From Irineochytrium annulatum (lineage: Eukaryota > Chytridiomycota > Chytridiomycetes > Chytridiales > Chytridiaceae): a stretch of DNA of 64,000 bases. Location: contig JADGJL010000027.1 in NCBI GenBank assembly GCA_027600665.1, positions 1-64,000 on the forward strand. Direction: 5' to 3'. A program made the translations under genes and the position numbers. Below are positions 25,143 through 33,490 of the stretch, in pieces (the first letter of the stretch is position 1; each line of letters begins with the position of its first letter). A model generated the notes under the pieces. It saw only the letters and a program-made list of their open reading frames with translations. It searched no databases and was not told where the DNA came from.

Positions 25143-26096
25143 ATGACTTATTTTGATTCGAAATTAAAAATATTTACTTGCAATTCTAACCCCAAGCTTG
25201 CCCATCAAATTGCTGATTATATCGGGATCCCTATGGGGGAATCCCACACGACCAGCTTTAGTGATGGCGAGATTCAAGTGAAACTCTCCGAGAGTGTTCG
25301 GGGCTGTCACGTTTACATCGTGCAGTCCACTTGCTTGCCGGTTAATGATAACCTGATGGAAATGCTCGTGATGATTGATGCACTCAAACGGGCATCTGCC
25401 AAGACGATTAACGTTGTTATACCTTACTACGGCTATGCAAGACAGGATCGCAAGGCACGTTCGCGTGACCCAATTACAGCGAAACTGGTTGCTAACCTGA
25501 TTGAAAAAGCGGGTGCAACGCGTGTCATCGCGATGGACTTGCATGCAATGCAGATTCAGGGATTCTTCGACATTCCGGTTGACCATTTGCTCGGCGTGCC
25601 GATTCTGGCTCAATATTTCCGGTCGAAACAGATCGAAAATCCGGTTGTTGTGTCGCCTGACCACGGTGGCGTAGTGCGTGCACGTAAACTGGCTGATTTC
25701 CTGAATGCACCCCTGGCCATTATCGATAAACGTCGTCCTGAGCCAAATGTGAGCGAAGTGATGAACATTATTGGTAATATCGAGGGCAAAACAGCCATTC
25801 TGATCGATGACATTATTGACACGGCGGGAACGATTGTACTGGGAGCGAATGCTCTGATGGAAGGCGGCGTAAAAGAAGTATACGCGTGCTGTACTCACCC
25901 GGTATTGTCCGGACCTGCGATGGAACGTTTGGAGAATGCACCATTGAAGGAAGTCATCGTAACGGATACCATTCCAATTACGCATGCTAATCCGACAAGC
26001 AAACTCAAAGTGTTGTCTGTAGCGCCTTTGCTCGGAGAAGCCATTATCCGGGTTCATGAGGAATTGTCAATCAGCAAGCTGTTTGAAATTGAATAA
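25143..26096 (+). CDS. prs: Ribose-phosphate pyrophosphokinase
   Basis: Makes PRPP from ribose 5-phosphate and ATP for purine, pyrimidine, NAD, His and Trp synthesis. Motifs: [33 protein letters not shown] (about residues 98-114), the flexible loop KRRPEPN and the PRPP-binding [10 protein letters not shown] (about residues 221-230). 317 residues. ATG lies behind CACGGAGGGTTTTTATTTT. It follows glmU as in B. subtilis. The general-stress gene ctc that follows prs there is absent here. Confidence 0.97.
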   Translation: MTYFDSKLKIFTCNSNPKLAHQIADYIGIPMGESHTTSFSDGEIQVKLSESVRGCHVYIVQSTCLPVNDNLMEMLVMIDALKRASAKTINVVIPYYGYARQDRKARSRDPITAKLVANLIEKAGATRVIAMDLHAMQIQGFFDIPVDHLLGVPILAQYFRSKQIENPVVVSPDHGGVVRARKLADFLNAPLAIIDKRRPEPNVSEVMNIIGNIEGKTAILIDDIIDTAGTIVLGANALMEGGVKEVYACCTHPVLSGPAMERLENAPLKEVIVTDTIPITHANPTSKLKVLSVAPLLGEAIIRVHEELSISKLFEIE

Positions 26097-26118
26097 GGAC
26101 GTCTGCATAAAGTAGTAG

Positions 26119-26175
26119 AGGGGTTACGTTTTCCGGTTCAATGGAAAATGTAACCCCTGTCGGCGTGCCGTTTTA
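26119..26175 (+). terminator. Terminator region of prs, probably bidirectional
   Basis: AGGGGTTACGTTTTCC (26119-26134) pairs with GGAAAATGTAACCCCT (26143-26158), 16 positions with one G-U. A short CGGC/GCCG hairpin with TTTTATT follows. It lies between prs and the leftward small gene that ends at 26293. Confidence 0.75.
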
Positions 26176-26292
26176 TTAAAAGTGAAAATAGACCCTGGTC
26201 AATCCATATAAGTTGAACTACTCATTTACAACGCAAGATGTTTCTGCACACGCAATGATCCAGTGTAAAATGGTTCGTTCATCTTAATATGG

Positions 26293-26493
26293 TTAATACC
26301 CGGGGCGGGAGATAAATCGGAAACGCCGCCGATGAAAAAGTGTATCGGCAATTTCGACAAATTGATTATCAAAACGGGTGATGAGTCCAATCTCAATATG
26401 GGTGTCGCGGTCGTATACCTGTACAGGTACGTGATATTCGAGATGATAGATAAAATCGCTATGTTGAGTCAGTTGTCCGTTGTCTTCGCGCAA
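26293..26493 (-). CDS. Small hypothetical protein between prs and pth
   Basis: A 66-residue soluble protein on the minus strand, family not recognised. It contains an LEYHVPVQVYDRDTHIEIG stretch and an Arg-rich C-terminus (HRRRFRFISRPGY) and has no membrane segment or signal. Support for being real: the TTG start is preceded by GGAAGGTGAG at proper distance, and it lies in a 530-base space that would otherwise be empty, convergent to prs and divergent from pth. A weak upstream TTTACTG/TATTTT pair could be its promoter. Chance remains possible. Confidence 0.55.
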   Translation of the reverse strand: MREDNGQLTQHSDFIYHLEYHVPVQVYDRDTHIEIGLITRFDNQFVEIADTLFHRRRFRFISRPGY

Positions 26494-26633
26494 AACCCGC
26501 TCACCTTCCTGGGTTGATAAAATATTAACTGTGAATACTACAGTAAATCGTAACTTTACTTTCCTGATATTATATGAAATATAACATTCGAAGTCTATGC
26601 CTCACCTCAGGCTAATCCGAAGGAGGGAACAAG

Positions 26634-27194
26634 ATGAAGTGGATTGTCGGACTTGGAAATCCAGGCTCGAACTATGCCAAAACCCGTCATAATATCGGTT
26701 TTATGGCACTCGACCGGTTGGCTGATCGTCATAGTATCTCCATTACACAGAGTAAATGTAAGGCGCTGATTGGAGAAGGCCATATTGGCGGTGTGAAAAC
26801 CGTGCTGATTAAACCAATGACTTATATGAACCTATCTGGTGAATCAGTTCGGGCGTATATGGATTTTTATAAAGTTAGTCTTGAAGATCTGATTGTTGTA
26901 TACGACGACATGGATACTGAGATTGGCAAAGTCAGATTGCGTTATCAAGGGAGTGCTGGCGGGCATAATGGGATCAAGTCCATCATTCAGCATACCGGTA
27001 CACAGCAGTTTAACCGGGTACGTATGGGAATATCCCGTCCTGAACCAGGACATGCCATTGTCGATTATGTACTGTCGACATTCATGAAGAAAGAAAAGGA
27101 AGCCCTGGATCAGACCATTGAGCAAACATGTGATGCTCTGGAGCATAGCTTGACTCATACGTTTGAACAAACAATGGCGAAGTTTAACGGATAA
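26634..27194 (+). CDS. pth: Peptidyl-tRNA hydrolase
   Basis: Recycles peptidyl-tRNAs released from stalled ribosomes (SpoVC in B. subtilis). The start MKWIVGLGNPGSNYAKTRHN holds the catalytic His19. KPMTYMNLSGE (about residues 62-72), YDDMDTEIGK (about residue 90) and GGHNGIKSII (about residue 108) complete the active site. 186 residues. ATG follows GAAGGAGGGAACAAG. It forms a run with fin and mfd. Confidence 0.96.
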   Translation: MKWIVGLGNPGSNYAKTRHNIGFMALDRLADRHSISITQSKCKALIGEGHIGGVKTVLIKPMTYMNLSGESVRAYMDFYKVSLEDLIVVYDDMDTEIGKVRLRYQGSAGGHNGIKSIIQHTGTQQFNRVRMGISRPEPGHAIVDYVLSTFMKKEKEALDQTIEQTCDALEHSLTHTFEQTMAKFNG

Positions 27195-27291
27195 TGTTGT
27201 AAAACAACCTGGTAAAATGATCAAAAAGACGGGTTCGATTCAGCCATACTGGACATACTGGACGTATAAACCATGTTCAGGAGGCATAAAC

Positions 27292-27522
27292 ATGTCAGTG
27301 AATTACGTATGTAGGCATTGCCGTACCTTTATCGGACGAATCGATTCTGCCCGGATAACGGAAGCAGAGCTCGGCTTTCATTTCTTGACCCCCGACGAGC
27401 GGAGGGATATAATAGCGTATAATTCCGGTGGTGACATTACCGTTCGGATTACATGTGATTACTGTAAGGAAGCCCTGGAGCACAATCCGGAGCTTAGCCT
27501 GCTCGCGAGTCCGCTTCAGTAG
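27292..27522 (+). CDS. fin: Anti-sigma-F factor Fin (YabK)
   Basis: A 76-residue zinc-type protein that inhibits sigma-F late in forespore development, helping the switch to sigma-G. The CRHC pair near the N-terminus (Cys7, Cys10) and CDYC pair near residue 60 are the expected zinc ligands; FHFLTPDERRDIIAYN is a family stretch. The frame is open from inside pth, but TTCAGGAGGC just before the ATG at 27292 sets the start. It sits between pth and mfd as in B. subtilis. The sigma-F/sigma-G checkpoint partner Gin is at 2382. Confidence 0.92.
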   Translation: MSVNYVCRHCRTFIGRIDSARITEAELGFHFLTPDERRDIIAYNSGGDITVRITCDYCKEALEHNPELSLLASPLQ

Positions 27523-27656
27523 ACATCGCCCGTACAGGATCGAATGACAGTTGAGGGCGGTTGCGTAATAACGCTCCACCTTTTATAGCCTTGGCAGCCT
27601 GCTGAGGCTTCTTTTCAGTTGGCATGAAATACACTGCTATCTCCACACTAGGTCCC

Positions 27657-27676
27657 GCCACATCAACAGATGTGGC
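27657..27676. repeat. Short perfect hairpin between fin and mfd
   Basis: GCCACATC, AACA loop, GATGTGGC. It has no T run and lies in a gene-free stretch of about 270 bases in which nothing else is evident. It may be an operator or an RNA structure. Confidence 0.4.
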
Positions 27677-27794
27677 AATGTTGCGAGTAATCCTTTATGA
27701 TGAAACAGGACAAAAAGGAATTTGTATCCATTTTATTAGTGATACTACGCGTATGCGTGAGATAATCAAGTAAGTTATAAGAGAGGTGCCCCTT

Positions 27795-30700
27795 TTGTTA
27801 CAAGCACTTATACAGGCTTTTTCCAAAGATCCGGACTTCGGGTCCATTACAGCCGGAATCAAGTCCGGCATGAAGGAACAATTGGTTTCGGGTCTATCCG
27901 GCTCGGCGCGTCAGATTATGCTGGCAGCTCTGCATCAGGAAATGAACCGACCATTGCTCGTAGTAACGCACAATATGTTTTCAGCTCAAAAAATTGCAGA
28001 AGATTTACAGGAAGCGCTTTCACCTGATCAGGTGTTAATCTATCCTGCCAACGAACTTGTCGCTGCTGAAGCTGCTGTTTCCAGCCCGGAAACATTGGGT
28101 CAGCGTATTGATGTGTTGGTCCGCTGCGCCCAGGGATTCAGGGGCGTTGTTGTTATTCCTTTTTCCGGGGTAAGACGTTATGTTCCGCTTCCGGAAGTGA
28201 TGGCCAATGCTCGAATTTTAATTAAACAAGGTAACACACTCCAACTGGACTCCTTCCTGCTGGAGATGGTAAAGCTCGGATATGAGCGTGTGGAGCGCGT
28301 GGAATCTCGTGGTGAGATGAGTGTACGCGGAGGTATTATCGATTTCTATCCGGTTACTTCATCGATTGCATATCGAGTGGAGTTATTTGATGACGAAATC
28401 GATTCCATTCGGACATTTGATCCAGCCGATCAGCGTTCGATTGAACGAATTGAAGAGATTACGGTTTTGCCATGCAAGGAGTTAATTGCAGATCGTGAAC
28501 GGATGGAAAAGGCTGCCGATGCGGCTGCTCTTTTGCTGGAGCAACAGCTGGAGAAAATGACGGACCGGCAGGCGAAGCTGCGCCTTCGTGAAGAAATTCA
28601 CCGGGAGATCGAGCTTTTGCGGGAGCACGTGTATTTCTCCGAAATGTATAAATATATTTCTCCGCTCTATCCGGAGAACAAAACGATTTACGACTATATG
28701 CCAGAAGATACCCTGCTGGTCCTTGATGAGCCTGCCAGACTATCAGAGACATCAAAACAGCTGGACCGTGATGAATCGGAGTGGAACCTGCATTTGATGC
28801 AAAACGGAAAAACACTTCCGGATCTTCCATTATCCGCAGACGGTGATGAACTCTTGTATGAGCGTCCATTCCAGACGCTGTTTATGTCGATCTTTTTGCG
28901 CCAAGTTCCACACACCCAACCACAGAACATTCTGAACTTCATCAGTCGTGGCATGCAGGATTTCCATGGACAGATGAACGTACTGAAGGCAGAGATGGAG
29001 CGCTGGCATAAGGCCGGAGTTCAAGTGCTCATGCTGGCGAACGGTGAGGAACGACTCGACCGAATGCGCCGGGTATTGATGGACTATGATATTCCAGAGC
29101 CAGAGATGATGATCGGTAACTTGCAAACGGGATTTGAAATGCCGTCCATTCATTTGGCTGTCGTGACCGAGGGCGAGATGTTCTCGCAAAAACAGCGTAA
29201 AGTACGCAAACCGATTCGGAATGTAGACAACGCGGAACGAATCAAATCCTATAGCGAGCTAAAAGTGGGCGATTATGTCGTTCACCAGAACCACGGGATT
29301 GGTAAGTACCTTGGGATCGGCACCCTCGAGGTTGGCGGTATTCATAAGGACTACATGCATATTCTCTATGCCGGTGGAGACAAACTGTCTGTACCTATTG
29401 AGCAGATCGATCTGATTCAGAAATATGTGGGTTCCGAAGAAAAAGAACCGAAAATATACAAGCTGGGCGGCAATGAGTGGACACGGGTTAAAAATAAAGT
29501 CCGCACATCCGTGCAGGATATTGCTGATGATCTGATCAAGCTGTATGCAGAGCGTCAGACCTCCAAAGGATTTGGATTCGACAAGGATTCTGCAGAACAG
29601 CAGGAGTTTGAGGACATGTTCCCTTACGATGAGACACGTGATCAGGTGCGTGCGATCGAAGAAATCAAGAAGGACATGGAACAAAACCGTCCAATGGACC
29701 GTTTATTGTGTGGGGATGTGGGTTACGGAAAAACCGAGGTGGCTATTCGGGCTGCATTCAAAGCAGCTATTGAAGGCAAACAGGTGGCTGTACTCGTTCC
29801 GACAACGATTCTGGCACAGCAGCATTTTGAGACGTTCCGTGAGCGGTTCTCCGGTTATCCGTTCAACATTCATGTGCTTAGCCGGTTCCGCTCCCGTAAA
29901 GAGCAGAATGAAACTGCCAAAGGCATCAAAGCAGGCACAGTAGATATTGTCATCGGAACGCATCGATTGCTGTCGCAGGATCTGGTGTTCAAGGACCTGG
30001 GACTGCTCATTGTTGATGAAGAACAGCGCTTCGGAGTAACCCATAAGGAGAAACTGAAGAAGCTGAAAACCAATGTGGACGTGCTGACGCTAACGGCAAC
30101 GCCGATTCCGCGTACGCTTCATATGTCCATGCTGGGTGTGCGTGATCTGTCCGTTATTGAGACTCCGCCAGAGAATCGTTTCCCGGTACAGACCTATGTG
30201 GTTGAACACAGCCAGGCGCTTGTTCGTGAAGCCATTGAACGTGAGCTTGCTCGTGGCGGGCAAGTGTATTACCTCTACAACCGTGTTCAGGGAATCCAGG
30301 AGATGGCTGCCGAGATTTCTGAACTTGTGCCTGAAGCCAAGGTTGGTGTGGGACATGGTCAGATGTCGGAAACAGAGCTGGAGAAAACGATTCTGGACTT
30401 CCTAGATGGTGAATATGACGTGCTTGTGAGCACAAGTATCATCGAGACCGGGGTAGATATTCCGAACGTAAATACACTAATCGTACATGATGCGGATAAA
30501 ATGGGGCTCTCCCAGCTGTATCAGCTGCGCGGACGTGTGGGGCGTTCCAACCGTATTGCGTATGCCTATTTTACGTACCAACGGGATAAAGTGCTTACAG
30601 AAGTTGCTGAGAAGCGTCTGCAATCCATCAAAGAATTTACCGAACTGGGTTCAGGATTCAAAATTGCCATGCGTGACTTGTCGATCCGTGGTGCAGGAAA

Positions 30701-31322
30701 TCTGCTAGGCGCAGAGCAACATGGATTCATCGCTTCCGTCGGGTTCGATCTGTATTCTCAGATGCTTGCAGAGGAGATCAACAAACGCAAAGTTACGATG
30801 CTTGGCGAAGAGCCGGTACCTTCCGACCAGTGGAACACAACGCTGGATCTCAGTATCGATGCCTACTTGCCGTCCGATTATATTTATGACAGTATTCAGA
30901 AGATTGAGATCTACAAAAAAGTGGCGGTCATTGCATCCTTTGACGATGCGATGGAGTTGGAAGACGAATTGGTTGACCGGTTCGGTGATCTTCCGGAAGC
31001 CGTCATTAACTTGCTGGCTGTTGCGCGGATGAAAGTATACGGCAAAATTTACGGTATTGAGTCCATTTCCCAACGTGGTGAGGACATTACCGTGAAGTTT
31101 TATGAAGGGCGTGAACATGCCTTTGAACTCTCGAAAATCGCGCACATTGGAAATCAGTTCGAAAGACGTGTACAATTTGAACAAGGACCCCATATGCTGA
31201 TTCACGCTAAAGGCAAGGGGCTTGGGGATAAGCAACTGATGGAGCTGGTAGAGAAAATTCTGGAGTCCATGAAGACGGCTTTTAAATCAAAGGGGGAACT
31301 AAAAGATGTTACCAAAGTATAA
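27795..31322 (+). CDS. mfd: Transcription-repair coupling factor Mfd
   Basis: DNA translocase that removes RNA polymerase stalled at lesions and recruits UvrA. It has an N-terminal UvrB-like part, an RNAP-interacting domain (KVGDYVVHQNHGIGKYLGI, about residues 494-512), superfamily-2 helicase motifs with CGDVGYGKTEVAIRA (about residue 638), DEEQRFG and TATPIPRTL, and a C-terminal TRCF domain. 1,175 residues. The frame opens at a GTG at 27786, but GAGAGGTG (27781-27788) suits the TTG at 27795. The 3' end overlaps the foldase gene by 17 bases. Confidence 0.97.
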   Translation: MLQALIQAFSKDPDFGSITAGIKSGMKEQLVSGLSGSARQIMLAALHQEMNRPLLVVTHNMFSAQKIAEDLQEALSPDQVLIYPANELVAAEAAVSSPETLGQRIDVLVRCAQGFRGVVVIPFSGVRRYVPLPEVMANARILIKQGNTLQLDSFLLEMVKLGYERVERVESRGEMSVRGGIIDFYPVTSSIAYRVELFDDEIDSIRTFDPADQRSIERIEEITVLPCKELIADRERMEKAADAAALLLEQQLEKMTDRQAKLRLREEIHREIELLREHVYFSEMYKYISPLYPENKTIYDYMPEDTLLVLDEPARLSETSKQLDRDESEWNLHLMQNGKTLPDLPLSADGDELLYERPFQTLFMSIFLRQVPHTQPQNILNFISRGMQDFHGQMNVLKAEMERWHKAGVQVLMLANGEERLDRMRRVLMDYDIPEPEMMIGNLQTGFEMPSIHLAVVTEGEMFSQKQRKVRKPIRNVDNAERIKSYSELKVGDYVVHQNHGIGKYLGIGTLEVGGIHKDYMHILYAGGDKLSVPIEQIDLIQKYVGSEEKEPKIYKLGGNEWTRVKNKVRTSVQDIADDLIKLYAERQTSKGFGFDKDSAEQQEFEDMFPYDETRDQVRAIEEIKKDMEQNRPMDRLLCGDVGYGKTEVAIRAAFKAAIEGKQVAVLVPTTILAQQHFETFRERFSGYPFNIHVLSRFRSRKEQNETAKGIKAGTVDIVIGTHRLLSQDLVFKDLGLLIVDEEQRFGVTHKEKLKKLKTNVDVLTLTATPIPRTLHMSMLGVRDLSVIETPPENRFPVQTYVVEHSQALVREAIERELARGGQVYYLYNRVQGIQEMAAEISELVPEAKVGVGHGQMSETELEKTILDFLDGEYDVLVSTSIIETGVDIPNVNTLIVHDADKMGLSQLYQLRGRVGRSNRIAYAYFTYQRDKVLTEVAEKRLQSIKEFTELGSGFKIAMRDLSIRGAGNLLGAEQHGFIASVGFDLYSQMLAEEINKRKVTMLGEEPVPSDQWNTTLDLSIDAYLPSDYIYDSIQKIEIYKKVAVIASFDDAMELEDELVDRFGDLPEAVINLLAVARMKVYGKIYGIESISQRGEDITVKFYEGREHAFELSKIAHIGNQFERRVQFEQGPHMLIHAKGKGLGDKQLMELVEKILESMKTAFKSKGELKDVTKV

Positions 31323-32466
31323 AAAAGTAGGAAAAGTACTGTCTGTGAGCATGGTCGCAGTACTATCCTTATCACTGCTTGCTGCATGTGGCAAGAAGGA
31401 AGAAGCAAAAACACCTGAATCGACGGATACGAGTGCTGTAGTCGCTACGTATGATGGTGGTACCATTACAGCCAATGAATTCGACATGGAGCAACGTGTC
31501 ATGAAATTCCTCTATCCGGAGTATGCACAAATGATGGATATGGACGATTTCAAAGAGTATTTGGTGAAACAGGAAGTTGCTTATGAATATCTGAGTGGCA
31601 AAGCAAGTGAGGAAGCCAAAACAGCAGGTTCCAAAGCGGCAACCGAGCAATTCGATAAAATGAAAGCTTCTGTACAGGCAGATCAATGGACTGAGATGCT
31701 GAAAGCTCAGAACCTGACAGACGATAACATTAAAAACTACATGACTCGCATCATGACAGTTATTAAAGACAAAGAAACAGGCGTTACGGAAGATGCAGTT
31801 AAGGCTGAGTTTGAGAAAAACAAAGATCAGTTCACAACAGCTTCTGTTCGCCACGTGTTGATTAACTTCACAGATCCAAAAACGCAAAAAGAGCGTAAAA
31901 AAGAAGATGCATTGAAAATTGCAAAAGAAGTAAAAACGAAATTGGATGGCGGAGCTGATTTTGCTAAAATTGCAAAAGAATATTCCGAAGATCCAGGTTC
32001 TGCTGAAAAAGGTGGATTGTACGAAGAAACACCTGTAGGCAGCTGGGTAGAGGCATTCAAGGAAGCTGCAAAAACATTGCCACTGAACAAAATCAGTGAT
32101 CCGGTTGAAACGGAGTATGGTTACCACATCATGAAAGTGGAAGCTCGTACGGAAGCGGACTTCACCAAATTGACAGCTGAGCAAAAAGAAAGTCTGAAGA
32201 GCCAATTGGCAGCTGCTGAGATTGATACGTTCATGCAAAATGAATTGGACAAAATCGTAAAAGAAGTTAAATTGCCAAAAACAGAAAAAGCTGAAGAAGG
32301 CACGACTGAAGGTACAACTGAGGGTACAACGGGTACAGGAACTGAAGGAGAGAAAACAACCGAACCAAAAACGGATGACTCCAAAGGTACAGATACCAAG
32401 ACGGACCAAGGTACGACTGGAACAGACAAAGATGCAACTACAGATGAAGGTACAAGCAGTAAGTAA
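31306..32466 (+). CDS. PrsA-type lipoprotein foldase (peptidyl-prolyl isomerase)
   Basis: An extracytoplasmic peptidyl-prolyl isomerase of the PrsA/SurA type that helps exported proteins fold. The signal peptide ends in lipobox LAAC with Cys28. A SurA-like N-terminal region precedes a parvulin domain from about residue 180 (VRHVLINF ... GGADFAKIAKEYSEDPGS ... GYHIMKVE). The last 60 residues are a low-complexity Thr/Gly/Glu/Asp/Lys tail with GTTEGTTEGTT repeats, probably disordered and outside the membrane. It overlaps mfd, a neighbour not seen next to mfd in B. subtilis. Confidence 0.9.
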   Translation: MLPKYKKVGKVLSVSMVAVLSLSLLAACGKKEEAKTPESTDTSAVVATYDGGTITANEFDMEQRVMKFLYPEYAQMMDMDDFKEYLVKQEVAYEYLSGKASEEAKTAGSKAATEQFDKMKASVQADQWTEMLKAQNLTDDNIKNYMTRIMTVIKDKETGVTEDAVKAEFEKNKDQFTTASVRHVLINFTDPKTQKERKKEDALKIAKEVKTKLDGGADFAKIAKEYSEDPGSAEKGGLYEETPVGSWVEAFKEAAKTLPLNKISDPVETEYGYHIMKVEARTEADFTKLTAEQKESLKSQLAAAEIDTFMQNELDKIVKEVKLPKTEKAEEGTTEGTTEGTTGTGTEGEKTTEPKTDDSKGTDTKTDQGTTGTDKDATTDEGTSSK

Positions 32467-32542
32467 TGCTGTGTTAGCACACGTTCAGGGTTAATTCTGC
32501 CCGAATATTTCTTGTACTACGTAAATATGGACAACCATACAG

Positions 32543-32585
32543 AGAAGCAAGGGGAGGACTTAGGACCTCCTTCTTGCTTCTTCTT
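32543..32585 (+). terminator. Intrinsic terminator of the mfd-foldase transcript
   Basis: GAAGCAAG-GGGAGG pairs with CCTCC-CTTGCTTC over a short loop and is followed by TTCTT. It ends the foldase transcript. Confidence 0.82.
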
Positions 32586-32656
32586 GTATATATTCAGGCT
32601 GTATGGGTACATGGTCGTCTTCTTCGAAAGTTACACAACTATATTCTCCGAAGCAT

Positions 32657-32686
32657 GTATAAGGAAATGGGAACAGATGAATACTA
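32657..32686 (+). promoter_or_regulatory. Candidate forespore (sigma-G) promoter of spoVT
   Basis: GTATA (32657-32661), an 18-base spacer and AATACTA (32680-32686) are near the sigma-G pattern (GYATA, CATNNTA), one base off in the -10. B. subtilis spoVT is sigma-G dependent. The same layout precedes gin. Confidence 0.45.
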
Positions 32687-32783
32687 TGGTCAAGATATCA
32701 CACTAAACGTTCTGGGACTTTCCTCTACCCATTAAGGAACAGTAGTTGAAAAATCTTCTCGAGAAAGTGGGGCAACATGTGAA

Positions 32784-33326
32784 ATGAAAGCTACTGGTAT
32801 TGTCCGCCGTATAGATGACCTTGGTCGTGTGGTCATTCCAAAAGAAATTCGCCGTACGTTACGTATTCGTGAAGGTGATCCACTGGAAATTTTCGTGGAT
32901 CGTGATGGAGAAGTTATCCTTAAAAAATATTCGCCAATTGGCGAACTTGGTGATTTTGCCAAAGAATATGCAGAATCCCTGTATGAGAGTACGGGTCATG
33001 TAACGATGATTTCCGACCGGGATACGATCATCACGGTGGCAGGTGGTTCCAAAAAAGAGTATTTGGACAAGCAGGTAGGTCAACTGTTAGAGGGCTGTAT
33101 GGAAAACAGAAAGACCATTTTGGAAACAAACAACGGTTCCTATGAGCTTAGCAAAGATCATGACGAGACGTTATCATCATTTGTTATTGCGCCGATTATT
33201 TCAGGTGGTGACCCCATCGGAACGGTTATCCTGTTCAATAAGGATGAATCGGTGAAGATGTCTCAGATGGAAGTGAAGATGTCCGAGACAGCTGCTGGTT
33301 TCCTTGGCAAGCAAATGGAACAATAG
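32784..33326 (+). CDS. spoVT: Stage V sporulation protein T
   Basis: Forespore regulator that tunes sigma-G-dependent genes and germination. An AbrB-like N-terminal swapped hairpin (KATGIVRRIDDLGRVVIPKE, residues 2-21) is joined to a GAF-like C-terminal domain (about residues 60-180). 180 residues. The ATG at 32784 has a poor ribosome binding site (AAAGTGGGG at a long distance). The protein shows clear kinship with AbrB at 12570 in the DNA-binding part only. Confidence 0.95.
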   Translation: MKATGIVRRIDDLGRVVIPKEIRRTLRIREGDPLEIFVDRDGEVILKKYSPIGELGDFAKEYAESLYESTGHVTMISDRDTIITVAGGSKKEYLDKQVGQLLEGCMENRKTILETNNGSYELSKDHDETLSSFVIAPIISGGDPIGTVILFNKDESVKMSQMEVKMSETAAGFLGKQMEQ

Positions 33327-33336
33327 ATAGCAAATC

Positions 33337-33375
33337 AACTCCTGGTGCCCTGACATGGGCATGCGGGAGTTTTTG
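33337..33375 (+). terminator. Intrinsic terminator of spoVT
   Basis: AACTCC and GGTGCCC pair with GGGCAT and GGGAGTT around TGACAT, followed by TTTTT. Confidence 0.88.
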
Positions 33376-33490
33376 CATTTTAAGGGGAAGGCATTGATTA
33401 AGACAAGTGTCATGATGCAGAGTTAGTCTGTATGCCCTCAGGCAGGTATAATAACAAGGTATGCTTAAAAGGATTATGCAGGAGGGACTT

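Noticed and set aside
25164..26057. Leftward open frame of 297 codons opposite prs
   Set aside because: Shadow of a conserved gene with no promoter or ribosome binding site.
31372..32409. Leftward open frame of 345 codons opposite the foldase gene
   Set aside because: Entirely antisense to a well-supported gene; Phe/Cys-rich shadow translation without a start signal.
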